Positions 25,390 to 34,386 of a stretch of 44,226 nucleotides of DNA are shown here, piece by piece. Each line of letters opens with the position of its first letter. Positions within the stretch are counted from its first letter, which is position 1. The notes under the pieces are model-generated. The model was not told the origin of the DNA, did not search any database, and was given only the letters and a program-made list of their open reading frames with translations. Source of the stretch: Lachnospiraceae bacterium (GTDB lineage: Bacteria > Bacillota > Clostridia > Lachnospirales > Lachnospiraceae); NCBI GenBank assembly GCA_017561085.1, contig JAFZDQ010000012.1, positions 1 through 44,226 on the forward strand, read 5' to 3'. The position numbers and the translations under genes were made by a program.

Positions 25390-27267
25390 TTACTTCTCCC
25401 GCATGCGGTAAATTTCAAATTCTTCTACCGGTTCTGCCACCGCTTCCAGGGTAATCTCTTTTCCCTGCCCGGCGTAATATTCTACCAGCCAGCCGGTATC
25501 TTTTCCCGTCCTTTGTACATAATAGATGCCGTCTCCGGACAAGAGGGCGCTTTGCATATCCCGAATGCCGAAGTTTCTAAGCTTGCTTTTCCACAAAGGA
25601 CTCTTGCAGGCCCAGCCGCCCATAATATCATAATTATCAAGGGAATTATCTACGTTCTCAAACAATTTTTCCGTATAAGTTACGGAGGAGTACACATCAA
25701 TAAAGTAAAAGTTCCCTTTGTTTTCTTCACTGCTTAAATAGGAATATAATTCCTCGTATCCTGCTCTGTATTTTTCTTTTTCACTTTGGTCAGCGCTTGT
25801 GGTTTCAAAGGCAGGAAGCAAAATCATAAGTCCCGCTGCCAGATAAACACCGCCAAAAACAGCCGGTAATAATCCTTTTTTCCGGCCCCGGTTTTCTGCC
25901 ATAGTTTTTCCGGCCTCTGCAGCAGTCCCGTTTCCTGCGGCATTTCCTTCGCATGCGGCATTTCCCGCTTCCGCTGTATTTCCTTCTCCCGCGGAAGATA
26001 CATACAAAAGCAAAAATCCCAGCAGGATACAAAATTCCATCACATACATGGACACGCTGATCCGCACCGGCACACGTTCCCGGATAATCAGCCACAGCCA
26101 GAGAACACTTCTCATACCGCCAAGCAGTGCCAGCTTCCAAAAAACGCCCCAAAGCTTCGCACCTAGTTTCTTATCTCTTTCAAAAAGTGCAGCCGCGAAA
26201 ACCAGCAAATAGGAAACCACAATCACACGGTTCCAGGGAAAATCACTTTCATTGTGCCCCTGTCCGTAAACAGTTCTTCTGTAATAATTACCCATAGCAG
26301 TTTTCAAACGCTCAACAAAAGGTTTCTCAGCGCCGCGGACAGCCGCCGCATACTCTGCAATCTGCCCTACGATTTTTTCATCGATTTCTTCCGATAAACC
26401 AAAATTATAATTTTCAAGCAGCATCCTTTCGCTTTCTGAAATACCGATGCTGTCATAGAATTTTTTGTGGGGTTCATATTCCGGCAGCACCTGGAAATCA
26501 TAAAGCTCCGTCCTGTTATTAAAGAACTCCGTAAACTGCTTCCAGTCACTTCTGCCGTAGGCTGCATTATGGCAAAGCTGGGATACCAAAAGTCCCGCTA
26601 AAATCCCGCCAATCACCGCCGGATACTTTACAAAATTTTCTTTGGAAAAAGGCTTCTCTTCACTGCCCCACTTCATCACACCTGCCATACAGATCAGGGG
26701 CGTCACCAAAAGCAGCATCTCGGAACGGATTAAAAAAGCAAGCACCACCAGTAAAACCGTACCGATATTCTTTTTCACAAAAGTACCTGCAGGAAGCGCC
26801 GCATCCGTAGTTACAAACAGAAATGCCGCTGCCGCTGCCAGCATGGTACAGGTCACGGTATATTGCACACTGATCAGCTGCGGAAGCAACAGTCCCAAAG
26901 AAAGAAAGCCTGCAATTCCCAAAAGGAAAAACTTCGCCGTGCGCTTTTTACAGAAAGATAAGCCTCTGCAGACTACCAGCCCGATACTGCCGTACTGACA
27001 AATGCAAAGGAACAATCCGTAACAGGGAAGCTTCGGAAAAATCCGGTACAACAAACTGACAAAACCGCTTACCGGCCAAAGCATCTGAATGTTGTGTCCC
27101 GCCGGAGTCCCCGTGTAAACACCTGCCAAAATATCCTTCATCAGCACGTCATCGTTTAAATCAAAACAATAATCAAAACAAACGCCGGCCACCAAAAGCA
27201 GGATCAGTAAAAGAAGTCCCGTCCATATGCAGTTTTCCCACTTTTCAAAACTTTTTTTAAGCACCAT
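25390..27267 (-). CDS. Polytopic membrane protein, GT-C-like
   Basis: This 625-aa protein has a dozen or so hydrophobic segments. The acidic pair in FDLNDDVLMKD follows the first helix, as in GT-C glycosyltransferases that use polyprenyl-phosphate sugars. A soluble C-terminal part (from about 510) ends the protein. Residues of about 425-455 are a low-complexity Gly/Ala/Asn/Glu stretch with repeats such as EGNTA, AGNAA and EGNAA. AAGGA lies 5 bases before the ATG, and the gene overlaps wecE by 11 bases. I do not recognise a characterised family. Transfer of an Und-P-linked sugar outside the cell is a reasonable guess given the GtrB-like gene two genes downstream. Confidence 0.75.
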   Translation of the reverse strand: MVLKKSFEKWENCIWTGLLLLILLLVAGVCFDYCFDLNDDVLMKDILAGVYTGTPAGHNIQMLWPVSGFVSLLYRIFPKLPCYGLFLCICQYGSIGLVVCRGLSFCKKRTAKFFLLGIAGFLSLGLLLPQLISVQYTVTCTMLAAAAAFLFVTTDAALPAGTFVKKNIGTVLLVVLAFLIRSEMLLLVTPLICMAGVMKWGSEEKPFSKENFVKYPAVIGGILAGLLVSQLCHNAAYGRSDWKQFTEFFNNRTELYDFQVLPEYEPHKKFYDSIGISESERMLLENYNFGLSEEIDEKIVGQIAEYAAAVRGAEKPFVERLKTAMGNYYRRTVYGQGHNESDFPWNRVIVVSYLLVFAAALFERDKKLGAKLWGVFWKLALLGGMRSVLWLWLIIRERVPVRISVSMYVMEFCILLGFLLLYVSSAGEGNTAEAGNAACEGNAAGNGTAAEAGKTMAENRGRKKGLLPAVFGGVYLAAGLMILLPAFETTSADQSEKEKYRAGYEELYSYLSSEENKGNFYFIDVYSSVTYTEKLFENVDNSLDNYDIMGGWACKSPLWKSKLRNFGIRDMQSALLSGDGIYYVQRTGKDTGWLVEYYAGQGKEITLEAVAEPVEEFEIYRMREK

Positions 27268-28387
27268 AAAATTCCTTTACTTTTTCTGCCACATAAGCCG
27301 CTTCTTCTTCCTTCAGCTGATAGAACATGGGAAGCCTGAGGAGTCTGTCGCTTTCCTTGGTGGTGTACTTATCTTCTCCGTGGAACCGGCCGAATTTCAG
27401 TCCTGCCGGTGCGGAATGAAGAGGTACATAATGGGAAGCCGGGAGAATATCCTTCTCCTTTAAGAAGCCAAACAACGCTTCCCTCTCCTTTAAGTCCTTG
27501 GTCTTAATATAGAACATATGCCCGTTGTTGGTGCAGTGCTCCGGAATAAAAGGAAGTTCAATCCGTCCTGCATCAGCAAGCGGTTTTAACAATGCATAGT
27601 ATTGATTCCATCTGTCGATTCTGGCCTGCTGGATTTCCTCTGCCACTTCAAACTGGGTATAAAGATAAGCCGCATTCATGTCACTGGGAAGATAAGAGGA
27701 ACCAAAATTCTGCCAACGGTATTTGTCTACCTGGCCTCTGAAATATTTACTTCTGTCGGTTCCCTTTTCCCTTAAAATCTCAGCTGCTTCAATATATTTT
27801 TCATCACGGATTAACAGCGCACCGCCTTCACCCATACTGAAATTCTTGGTTTCATGGAAGCTGTAGCAACCAAAGTCACCAAAGGTTCCCAAGGGTTTTC
27901 CTTTGTAAGAACTCATCATGGCCTGGGCAGCATCCTCAATCACCGCAAGCTGATACTTACCGGCGATTTCCATGATTTTGTCCATCTCGCAACCGACTCC
28001 CGCATAATGAACCGGCGCAATCGCCCTGGTCTTTTCGGTAATGGCTGCTTCGATCAGATTTTCATCTATATTCATGGTATCCGGGCGGATATCCACAAAC
28101 ACAATCTTCGCTCCACGCAGTACGAACGCATCCGCTGTTGACACAAAGGTATAAGAGGGCATAATCACCTCATCCCCTTCCTTGATGTCGCAAAGCAGCG
28201 CCGCCATCTCAAGCGCATGGGTACAAGAAGTGGTCAAAAGACACTTAGCCGTACCGGTCTGCTGCTCCAAAAAGGTATGACACTTTTTGGTAAAGGGACC
28301 GTCCCCGCAAATATGCATGCTTTCCACTGCTGTTTTTACATTTTCCATTTCCCTCCCGGTATAAGGAGGCACATTAAAACGAATCAT
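27257..28387 (-). CDS. wecE: dTDP-4-amino-4,6-dideoxygalactose transaminase
   Basis: A PLP-dependent DegT-family aminotransferase that makes dTDP-Fuc4N from dTDP-4-keto-6-deoxyglucose with glutamate as donor. Similarity to E. coli WecE (RffA) runs over the whole 376 aa: GDEVIMPSYTFVST, VFVDIRPDTMNIDE, REKGTDRS and FHGEDKYTTKESDRLLRLPMFY. The PLP lysine is K181 in SFHETKNF, the same number as in E. coli. GGAGAGGAAAG precedes the ATG. No rmlA or rmlB is in the window, so its substrate must come from genes elsewhere. The GNAT gene at 24768 is its likely partner, in the role of WecD. Confidence 0.94.
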   Translation of the reverse strand: MIRFNVPPYTGREMENVKTAVESMHICGDGPFTKKCHTFLEQQTGTAKCLLTTSCTHALEMAALLCDIKEGDEVIMPSYTFVSTADAFVLRGAKIVFVDIRPDTMNIDENLIEAAITEKTRAIAPVHYAGVGCEMDKIMEIAGKYQLAVIEDAAQAMMSSYKGKPLGTFGDFGCYSFHETKNFSMGEGGALLIRDEKYIEAAEILREKGTDRSKYFRGQVDKYRWQNFGSSYLPSDMNAAYLYTQFEVAEEIQQARIDRWNQYYALLKPLADAGRIELPFIPEHCTNNGHMFYIKTKDLKEREALFGFLKEKDILPASHYVPLHSAPAGLKFGRFHGEDKYTTKESDRLLRLPMFYQLKEEEAAYVAEKVKEFYGA

Positions 28388-28404
28388 CTTTCCTCTCCGT
28401 TCTG

Positions 28405-30162
28405 TTATTCATATACCACAAAGGCATCGTTTACAAAAACCTGCCTGTAATCATTTTCATTCACAAATTCGCGGATTAACTTAAGTTTTTCATCCTCGGA
28501 ACTATCCTTTTCCATTGTCTGCGCCGCAAAAATCACCAGAGGTTTCTGACCCTTTTGACTGATTTCTCCAGCAATTTCGGCCAAGTCCGTACGCAGCGAT
28601 TCAATATCACTGCTGGCAAGATCCGGCCAGCTGGTAGATAATGCCGGTGCCCTGTCAAGATAATAAGACAGCCCCGGTATATTACCGTATAAAATCAGTT
28701 TTTTCCCTTCATAAGCGGCATCACTGCCGTTCACAAAGAGACTCAGTTCATCCAACGCTTTGGCATTTTCCGGTGTGGTATACATGCCTGCCAGAACCGG
28801 ATTATTGCTCAAAACAGCGCTTCTCTTTTCACCGCCTTCGCCGTCACGGAACACATAGCCTCCAAGAAGCCCTACGCTCTGCACTAAAAATGCGAGCACC
28901 ATGGCAAGAAGCATGGCTTTGGCTGAAAATAACGGCACCTTTCCGGTGGTATCCAGATAGGTCCTGCCCCATCTGGCAAAGCGGTAAATCATCCAAAAGG
29001 TAACCGGCGCTGCAAAAAACAGATTGTTCAAAATCGGCCACACGTAATTGTTACTTCCCAGCGGAGTAATCAAAATCACTACCAAAGACAATATACCAAT
29101 CAGTTTCCACTCATCATCCGCTTCCTTCGTCAGAAGCATCCAAATGCACACACCGATGGACAACAGTAAGAATACCACGCCCCACTGAAGGCCGGATTCC
29201 TTTTGATAATATTTCAAATTGTACATGCCCCATTTTCCCAGAACAAAGAACAAAAAGAGGATACATACACAGTAAATTCCTTTCCTTAAAAGAGGGAATT
29301 TTTCTTTCTTAATAATCATAAACGGTATGCCCGGCAAAATACAAAGCAACATATAAAGCATCCACTTAAAGCCGGTCAGATAAGCCGAGAAAATAGAAGC
29401 CAACATTTCTCCGAAGGTATAATCGGATGCCCTGCCTGCGATACCGAAAAGACCGCCTATCATCTCCGGATAAGCACCAATTCCGTAAAGCGCCGACATC
29501 ACACCGAACATCAAAAGCTGCGCGCCCAAAAAGCCTGCTACACAAAGCCCGGTTTCCTTTGCAATTTCTTCAAAGGACTTCTTTTTCAGACTGCCGTAAT
29601 ACCAAAGCGCCACAATCAAAACCACTTCCAGTACATTCGGCACACGCACCGCCACATTCAGCCCCAGACAAACGCCCGCAACAACCAGGCACACAGGTCT
29701 GCATCCCGCCAAAGCGCGGAACAGAAATACCACACCCAGAAGGAAGAAAAAGTAACTCAAGTAGTGATACAAAATCCCCACCGGGCACCAGCAAAAGCCA
29801 ATAGCCGCTACCTCGCCCAAAAAGGCCACCCAGGAGGGCATTTTGGTCTTAAAGAAACGGTAGGAAAACAATGCCATGGCGCTGACAATCAGCGCTCCGT
29901 AAAACTTCATCCCCAGCATGGTGCCGCCAAAAGGCAGCTTCGTAAATACATAACCGATCACATTGGACAAAAAGGTAGATAATACCCACACACCTTCCGA
30001 CTCTGCAAAGAAACGGTAGTTCCCCAAATTATACGGGGTGTCTGACAAATCAATTCCCTGATTTATTTTCAAAAGCGGTAAAAGCAAAAGCAGAAGCGGG
30101 AAAATGATTTCTCCGGCTGTATGCAGTGCTTTTTTCTTTGACATGCTATTTCCCACCGGCAT
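28405..30162 (-). CDS. Polytopic membrane protein, GT-C-like
   Basis: A protein with ten or more hydrophobic helices and, near its C-terminus, a soluble part of about 140 residues. After the first helix it has an acidic loop (IDLSDTPYNLGNYRF), comparable to the first-loop acidic motif of GT-C enzymes and placed like the FDLNDD loop of the protein at 25390. The two may be distant paralogues. The start is uncertain: the ATG at 30162 (585 aa) has AAGGAGG very close upstream, GTG at 30156 has better spacing to the same site, and ATG at 30144 would abut the upstream stop. I do not recognise a named family. Confidence 0.75.
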   Translation of the reverse strand: MPVGNSMSKKKALHTAGEIIFPLLLLLLPLLKINQGIDLSDTPYNLGNYRFFAESEGVWVLSTFLSNVIGYVFTKLPFGGTMLGMKFYGALIVSAMALFSYRFFKTKMPSWVAFLGEVAAIGFCWCPVGILYHYLSYFFFLLGVVFLFRALAGCRPVCLVVAGVCLGLNVAVRVPNVLEVVLIVALWYYGSLKKKSFEEIAKETGLCVAGFLGAQLLMFGVMSALYGIGAYPEMIGGLFGIAGRASDYTFGEMLASIFSAYLTGFKWMLYMLLCILPGIPFMIIKKEKFPLLRKGIYCVCILFLFFVLGKWGMYNLKYYQKESGLQWGVVFLLLSIGVCIWMLLTKEADDEWKLIGILSLVVILITPLGSNNYVWPILNNLFFAAPVTFWMIYRFARWGRTYLDTTGKVPLFSAKAMLLAMVLAFLVQSVGLLGGYVFRDGEGGEKRSAVLSNNPVLAGMYTTPENAKALDELSLFVNGSDAAYEGKKLILYGNIPGLSYYLDRAPALSTSWPDLASSDIESLRTDLAEIAGEISQKGQKPLVIFAAQTMEKDSSEDEKLKLIREFVNENDYRQVFVNDAFVVYE

Positions 30163-31291
30163 CCCCCTCCTTTTTAGAAAAAATGTCATCCAGCCTGTAA
30201 ACAGCCTTTACAAGCCGCGTTCCTGCAATCCTCTTATAGATAAAACCAAACAGTTTTTCCCTTACAAAATCCAGTGTCACACCGGCCGCAAACATCACTG
30301 CCACGCAAAGAATGAGTCCCACAAGGAAAAACAAAACCCCTTCTCCCAACACAGGCTTTAAGAAGTCTGTCAGGGCAGGACACCACCTGGTGCGCAAATC
30401 CAAGTGCTCGTGAAGCAGGTAAACACCCAGGCTGTAGGTCGCAAGACGACGGATCAGCTCCGCTGTCTTTCCTTCCTTAATCTGCATTTTACGGAAGGTA
30501 TAGAAAAGTCCCATGGCACCAACCAGGCACAAAATGAAATTGTGGTGGATGGGCATCATAAACAGATACGCCACACCGCTTGTCTTTTTATTGATAAACC
30601 ACGCGCCCATCATAATCAAAAAGCTTAAGGTTGCACTGCCCAAATAAATTTTGAGGGCATGTCTGTCAAACCATTCTTCCAACTTGCCGCCGTACATTCT
30701 CATGCAGGCTGCCAGCAGATAAACACAAAGAAGCCACAACAGCTCATAGCCGCCGTTGTCCATACTAAAGCGTAACGGCACCAGGCTCTTTACGCCGCAA
30801 AATACTGCCAAAAAGCAAGCGGTAATCAGGAGCAGCTGCTTCTTCTCTAACGTTTTCACCGCCAGATTGATAAAGGGCATAAACAGCATCATATAAAAAT
30901 ACGCCGTCATAAACCAATAATGGGAATTCCCGACAGGAAACAGATATTTAAAAAGTCCGTAAACCCCTTCCGTCTGCACAAGGGTCGGTACCCCAAAGAG
31001 CATCAACACAACAGGAATCAGCAGGGTATAAAACCAAAGCCTGCACTGATAGGAAATCAGTTTGGAAACCTTAAATTTCCCATTGATACCATAATAACCG
31101 CTGATAAATACATAGGCATCTATCATCACGATAAAAAGAACCTCAAAGAACATGGCAAGTGCATATCTTCCGGTCAGCCTCTCCGCCTCTAAGGTTAAAA
31201 GACTGCCCGATTCGCGGATATAATGAATCCCTACAACCATCAGCATATTCACAATTTTCAAAAGTTCAATATTGGCCTGTCTTTTTTTCAT
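30146..31291 (-). CDS. Membrane acyltransferase (acyltransferase 3 family)
   Basis: An integral membrane O-acyltransferase of about ten helices that typically puts acetyl groups on surface glycans. The first helix has VVGIHYI, where the histidine is the conserved catalytic one. NSHYWFMTAYFYMMLFMPFINL and later TYSLGVYLLHEH are typical of the family. The start is set at the ATG at 31291 (MKKRQANIELLK, 381 aa), with AAGGA about 10 bases upstream. A frame open to 31348 adds a basic stretch with no match to the family. Seven A in the first codons (31282-31288) are a possible slippage site. Its target is presumably the repeat unit or the finished polymer. Confidence 0.86.
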   Translation of the reverse strand: MKKRQANIELLKIVNMLMVVGIHYIRESGSLLTLEAERLTGRYALAMFFEVLFIVMIDAYVFISGYYGINGKFKVSKLISYQCRLWFYTLLIPVVLMLFGVPTLVQTEGVYGLFKYLFPVGNSHYWFMTAYFYMMLFMPFINLAVKTLEKKQLLLITACFLAVFCGVKSLVPLRFSMDNGGYELLWLLCVYLLAACMRMYGGKLEEWFDRHALKIYLGSATLSFLIMMGAWFINKKTSGVAYLFMMPIHHNFILCLVGAMGLFYTFRKMQIKEGKTAELIRRLATYSLGVYLLHEHLDLRTRWCPALTDFLKPVLGEGVLFFLVGLILCVAVMFAAGVTLDFVREKLFGFIYKRIAGTRLVKAVYRLDDIFSKKEGDAGGK

Positions 31292-31361
31292 TGCAGGGAT
31301 GTTCCTTTCTCTATTCTTCGCGCGCACTCCGGTGCGCAGTCTTCGCATGCCGCCGGTTTTT

Positions 31362-33119
31362 CTACCGTTCTCGGGTGGCCTTTCCGTTTTCTACCCGGTA
31401 AACCATGTCACACTTTTCAATGGTCTGTAATCTGTGGGCAATAATCACCAGTGTCTTCTTGCCATGGAGTCTGTTAATGGAATCCATAATGGCCGCCTCC
31501 GTGTCATTATCAAGGGCTGAGGTGGCTTCATCAAGCACCAATACCTCGGGGTCTTCAAAAAGCGCCCTTGCAATACCGATACGCTGTCTTTGTCCGCCGG
31601 AAATACGGATTCCTCTCTCTCCGATGCCGGTATCTAAGCCTTCGGGAAGGCTCTTTACAAATTCATCCAGCTGGGCTTCCTTTAAAGCACGCCACACTTT
31701 TTCATCATCTATATCTTCTTCCGCGCAGCCGAAGGCCACATTTTTACGGATGGAATCGTCAATCATAAATATGGTTTGGGGAATGTAGCCGATATTCTTC
31801 AGCCAGGAAGGATAGCACAGTCTTACATCCTTACCGTCGGCTAAAATTTCACCGCTCTGGAGCTGCAAAAGTCCCAGCATAATATCCACCACCGTGGTCT
31901 TTCCGGAGCCGGAGGTTCCCACTATACCAACACTCTTTCCGATGGGAATTTCCATGTCCGCATCGTCGAAAATAAGTTTTTCGGTGTTGGGATATTTATA
32001 AGTAATATTTTTCAGTTCAATTTTTTCTTTGATTTCCAGCTTGGGCACATCTTCTTTTTGCTGATATGCTTTTAAGTCATAATTGATATTCTTATCCCGG
32101 ATTTCCTCCTTAAGATTATCACTTGCCCCCATCAGGAAGGGTTCAAAGTAAGAAATGGAGGTCAAATGGGTGTTAATTCTGTTGGCACAGGGAATCAGAC
32201 GCATGGCCACCATGGCAAGCAGGGTCAGCTGGGGCATAATATCAATGATTTCCGCACCGGTAAGAAGTCTCACCATCATATATAAAATCATTCCCGCAAT
32301 GGCTACTGTTTCAATCAGCAGTCTGGGGGTTGCGTTAAACAGGTTGTACCGCTGCACCGCGCTTACATAGCCGGCGCCGCACTTGGCATATTCGTTGATA
32401 AAATAGCTTTCTTTATTGGCAATCTTAATTTCTTTAATCCCCATAACGGACTGGTTAATCCATTTAAAAAGTCCGCTGTAAAAGTCCTGGTTTTCTTCCC
32501 CGGCACGCTTCATAATGGGCTTCAAAATACACTTGATAACAAGGAGCACCGCAATTAACAGAATTGCCACCGTGATACTCATCCACACATCCGCCAAAAG
32601 ACTTACCGCCACCAGACATACAAATACAATACCTTCACTGATGAGCTGCAAAAGCGCCAGAATGAGTCCGTACATATTATTCACATCCGAAGTAATACTT
32701 CTTTGAATCACTGCAGTGTCTGCATTCAGATAATATTCATAAGGACGCTGCATGAAGTTAATCATCATCCTTCTGGAGGTTGCAAACTGGTTGGTGTAAA
32801 CAAACTTAAGCTGCACCTTCTGCTGGAAAAACAAAAACAGGTTCTTCAGTGCAAAAACCACAACAAGGCCTACCATTACCAATATCATCAGACTCTTGGT
32901 ATCATGGTAAGCAATATGGAATATATCACAAATGACCTGTAAATAACGCTTGGACTGCACGGCATTTTCTTCCAGTACCAGTTCCATTACCGGCAAAATC
33001 AGTGACACGCCGAGGGTTTCCAGCACACCACCAATAAGCATCATGAAAACCAGTACCACCATTTTCCTTTTTTGCTTTTGGTCCAGCAAAATCATTAACT
33101 TCTTAAATATATCTTTCAT
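31362..33119 (-). CDS. ABC exporter, PglK-like lipid-linked oligosaccharide flippase
   Basis: A half-size type IV ABC exporter of 585 aa: about six membrane helices in residues 20-310, then an ATPase domain. Walker A is GTSGSGKTT (401-409), the signature is ISGGQ (506-510; LSGGQ is usual), Walker B is VLVLDEATSALD (526-537), and the switch histidine is in IIAHR. The membrane part (GGVLETLGVSLILPVMELV, FLFFQQKVQLKF, MQRPYEYYL) resembles PglK, which flips undecaprenyl-diphosphate oligosaccharides. No Wzx-type flippase is present in the window, so this gene is the best candidate for moving the repeat unit across the membrane. AAGGA lies 9 bases before the ATG. Confidence 0.9.
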   Translation of the reverse strand: MKDIFKKLMILLDQKQKRKMVVLVFMMLIGGVLETLGVSLILPVMELVLEENAVQSKRYLQVICDIFHIAYHDTKSLMILVMVGLVVVFALKNLFLFFQQKVQLKFVYTNQFATSRRMMINFMQRPYEYYLNADTAVIQRSITSDVNNMYGLILALLQLISEGIVFVCLVAVSLLADVWMSITVAILLIAVLLVIKCILKPIMKRAGEENQDFYSGLFKWINQSVMGIKEIKIANKESYFINEYAKCGAGYVSAVQRYNLFNATPRLLIETVAIAGMILYMMVRLLTGAEIIDIMPQLTLLAMVAMRLIPCANRINTHLTSISYFEPFLMGASDNLKEEIRDKNINYDLKAYQQKEDVPKLEIKEKIELKNITYKYPNTEKLIFDDADMEIPIGKSVGIVGTSGSGKTTVVDIMLGLLQLQSGEILADGKDVRLCYPSWLKNIGYIPQTIFMIDDSIRKNVAFGCAEEDIDDEKVWRALKEAQLDEFVKSLPEGLDTGIGERGIRISGGQRQRIGIARALFEDPEVLVLDEATSALDNDTEAAIMDSINRLHGKKTLVIIAHRLQTIEKCDMVYRVENGKATRER

Positions 33120-33192
33120 ATGAATCTATCCTTGCTTTGGGTTATTCTGCGCAAACTATATCATTATATTTTACCATAGCCACGCCCATAAT

Positions 33193-34296
33193 TCAATAAA
33201 TCTGCTCGTTTTGTCTGTGAATCATGGGGTCCTCGTATTTATCCATGAAATCCTTCCCCAGGAATACCTTTTCCTTGGCAAACAAAATCGCATGGGGAAC
33301 GGTAAATACGCTGATTACCTTGTCAAAGGTAAGCCCCTCAACGTAATTTAAAATCTCCATGGGGAACTTGCCGTCTAACACAATGTGCTCCGGAAATACC
33401 TCCCGGTAGTCTACCACATCCCTGGGGTGAGGCTTAATCAGCACTGCTGCCTGCTGTCCGTCTATCACCTGAAACTCCTCTATGATATCCGCAAAAATCC
33501 GTTTTCTGGTTTCCAGGTCACAAAGAGGCTCCGAAAGCACCAGGATTCTGTGCTTCTTACCACCGTCTTCCTTCACAGTCTTTTCCAGTTCTTCCTTATT
33601 TTCGATAAAAATGTCCGCAAGGATCTTCTTTGCTTCCTCTGTCAGATGCTCTGTCAGCTCCTTACGGGGCTTTTCAATATACTTCGGACAAGGATATTGA
33701 AGCGCAGAAATATCGTTCACTTCCATATCAATACAATACTTGGAGTACCCGTTCTGGATATGAATCAGATTATGGGCCGCCATCCAAGCCTTCAAACCGA
33801 AATGGCCTCTGTTATCAAAGCGGGCAGTATCATAATATTTGATACAGTCAAGCCCATCCTCCACCGCATGATAAGGAATTCTGTGGGTACTCAAATAATA
33901 GCCGACAGGGTCGGAGTCACAAAAAACATAAATATCCCCATACTCCCTGAAATCCACCGGCACATAGGGCGCCTGCAGCTTACCGAACTTCTTGGTAAAG
34001 CGGATTCGCTGAATCATATTCTTCACAAGATTCCCCGTGTCCTGTCTGTATGCCGCAAGCTCCGGAAAGAAGCTTTCTTCTTTTTCATCATAATCAAAAA
34101 CCGCTTCAAACAGTCCGCTTTTTTCGGCGCGCTCCTTCAGATTGCCGAAATCATTGGACATTTTGCTGAGTACCAGGGTAGCCTTCCCTCTTTCTTCTGC
34201 CGGCAAGTGAAATTCCTTCAGGCAGGCAATATATGCATGATAAAAAGTATGACAGACATAAATTCTGCTTTTCTTTTCTTTCTTTTTGCTTGTCAT
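33193..34296 (-). CDS. GT52-like glycosyltransferase
   Basis: A soluble protein of 367 aa and the first gene of the locus. IYVCHTFYHAYIACLKE at the start, VEDGLDCIKYYD in the middle and VLIKPHPRD near residue 300 resemble family 52 and related sialyltransferase-like enzymes, which share the KPHPRD motif and take CMP-nonulosonate or other donors. No genes for sialic, pseudaminic or legionaminic acid synthesis are in the window, so either the donor is made elsewhere or the donor is different. GGAGG stands 7 bases before the ATG. The promoter and structured leader upstream make it the first gene of the operon. The family call is moderate. Confidence 0.65.
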   Translation of the reverse strand: MTSKKKEKKSRIYVCHTFYHAYIACLKEFHLPAEERGKATLVLSKMSNDFGNLKERAEKSGLFEAVFDYDEKEESFFPELAAYRQDTGNLVKNMIQRIRFTKKFGKLQAPYVPVDFREYGDIYVFCDSDPVGYYLSTHRIPYHAVEDGLDCIKYYDTARFDNRGHFGLKAWMAAHNLIHIQNGYSKYCIDMEVNDISALQYPCPKYIEKPRKELTEHLTEEAKKILADIFIENKEELEKTVKEDGGKKHRILVLSEPLCDLETRKRIFADIIEEFQVIDGQQAAVLIKPHPRDVVDYREVFPEHIVLDGKFPMEILNYVEGLTFDKVISVFTVPHAILFAKEKVFLGKDFMDKYEDPMIHRQNEQIY

Positions 34297-34323
34297 TTTA
34301 TTTCCTCCGCGCTTTACGCATCC

Positions 34324-34376
34324 TGATTAGTTTCCCGCTTCCGCAAAGACTCCACGGAAACAAAAAACTCTAATCA
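34324..34376 (-). promoter_or_regulatory. Structured leader of the polysaccharide operon
   Basis: The predicted 5' leader can fold into one large hairpin. On the minus strand TGATTA (34371-34376) pairs with TAATCA (34324-34329), and GTTTCC (34356-34361) pairs with GGAAAC within 34330-34335; an inner TTCCG/CGGAA pairing competes with the middle stem. It ends about 15 bases before the GGAGG of the first gene. No T run follows, so it is not a simple terminator. It may be a control site for translation or for processive antitermination of the long operon, but this is only a suggestion from structure and place. Confidence 0.45.
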
Positions 34377-34386
34377 TCCAGTTTAT

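Noticed and set aside
27257-28387. WecE plus neighbours as an enterobacterial common antigen locus
   Set aside because: Other ECA genes (wecA, wecB, wecC, wecF, wzzE) are absent and the organism appears to be a Firmicute. Only the sugar enzyme is shared.
33120-33192. An internal promoter before the ABC flippase gene
   Set aside because: A TATAAT on the minus strand is present, but no acceptable -35 stands 16-18 bases upstream.
33385-34326. A 313-codon open frame on the plus strand opposite the GT52-like gene
   Set aside because: It lies entirely antisense to a gene with a ribosome site and family motifs, has no convincing start signal, and its translation shows no recognisable pattern. Long mirror frames are expected from the codon use of the real gene.
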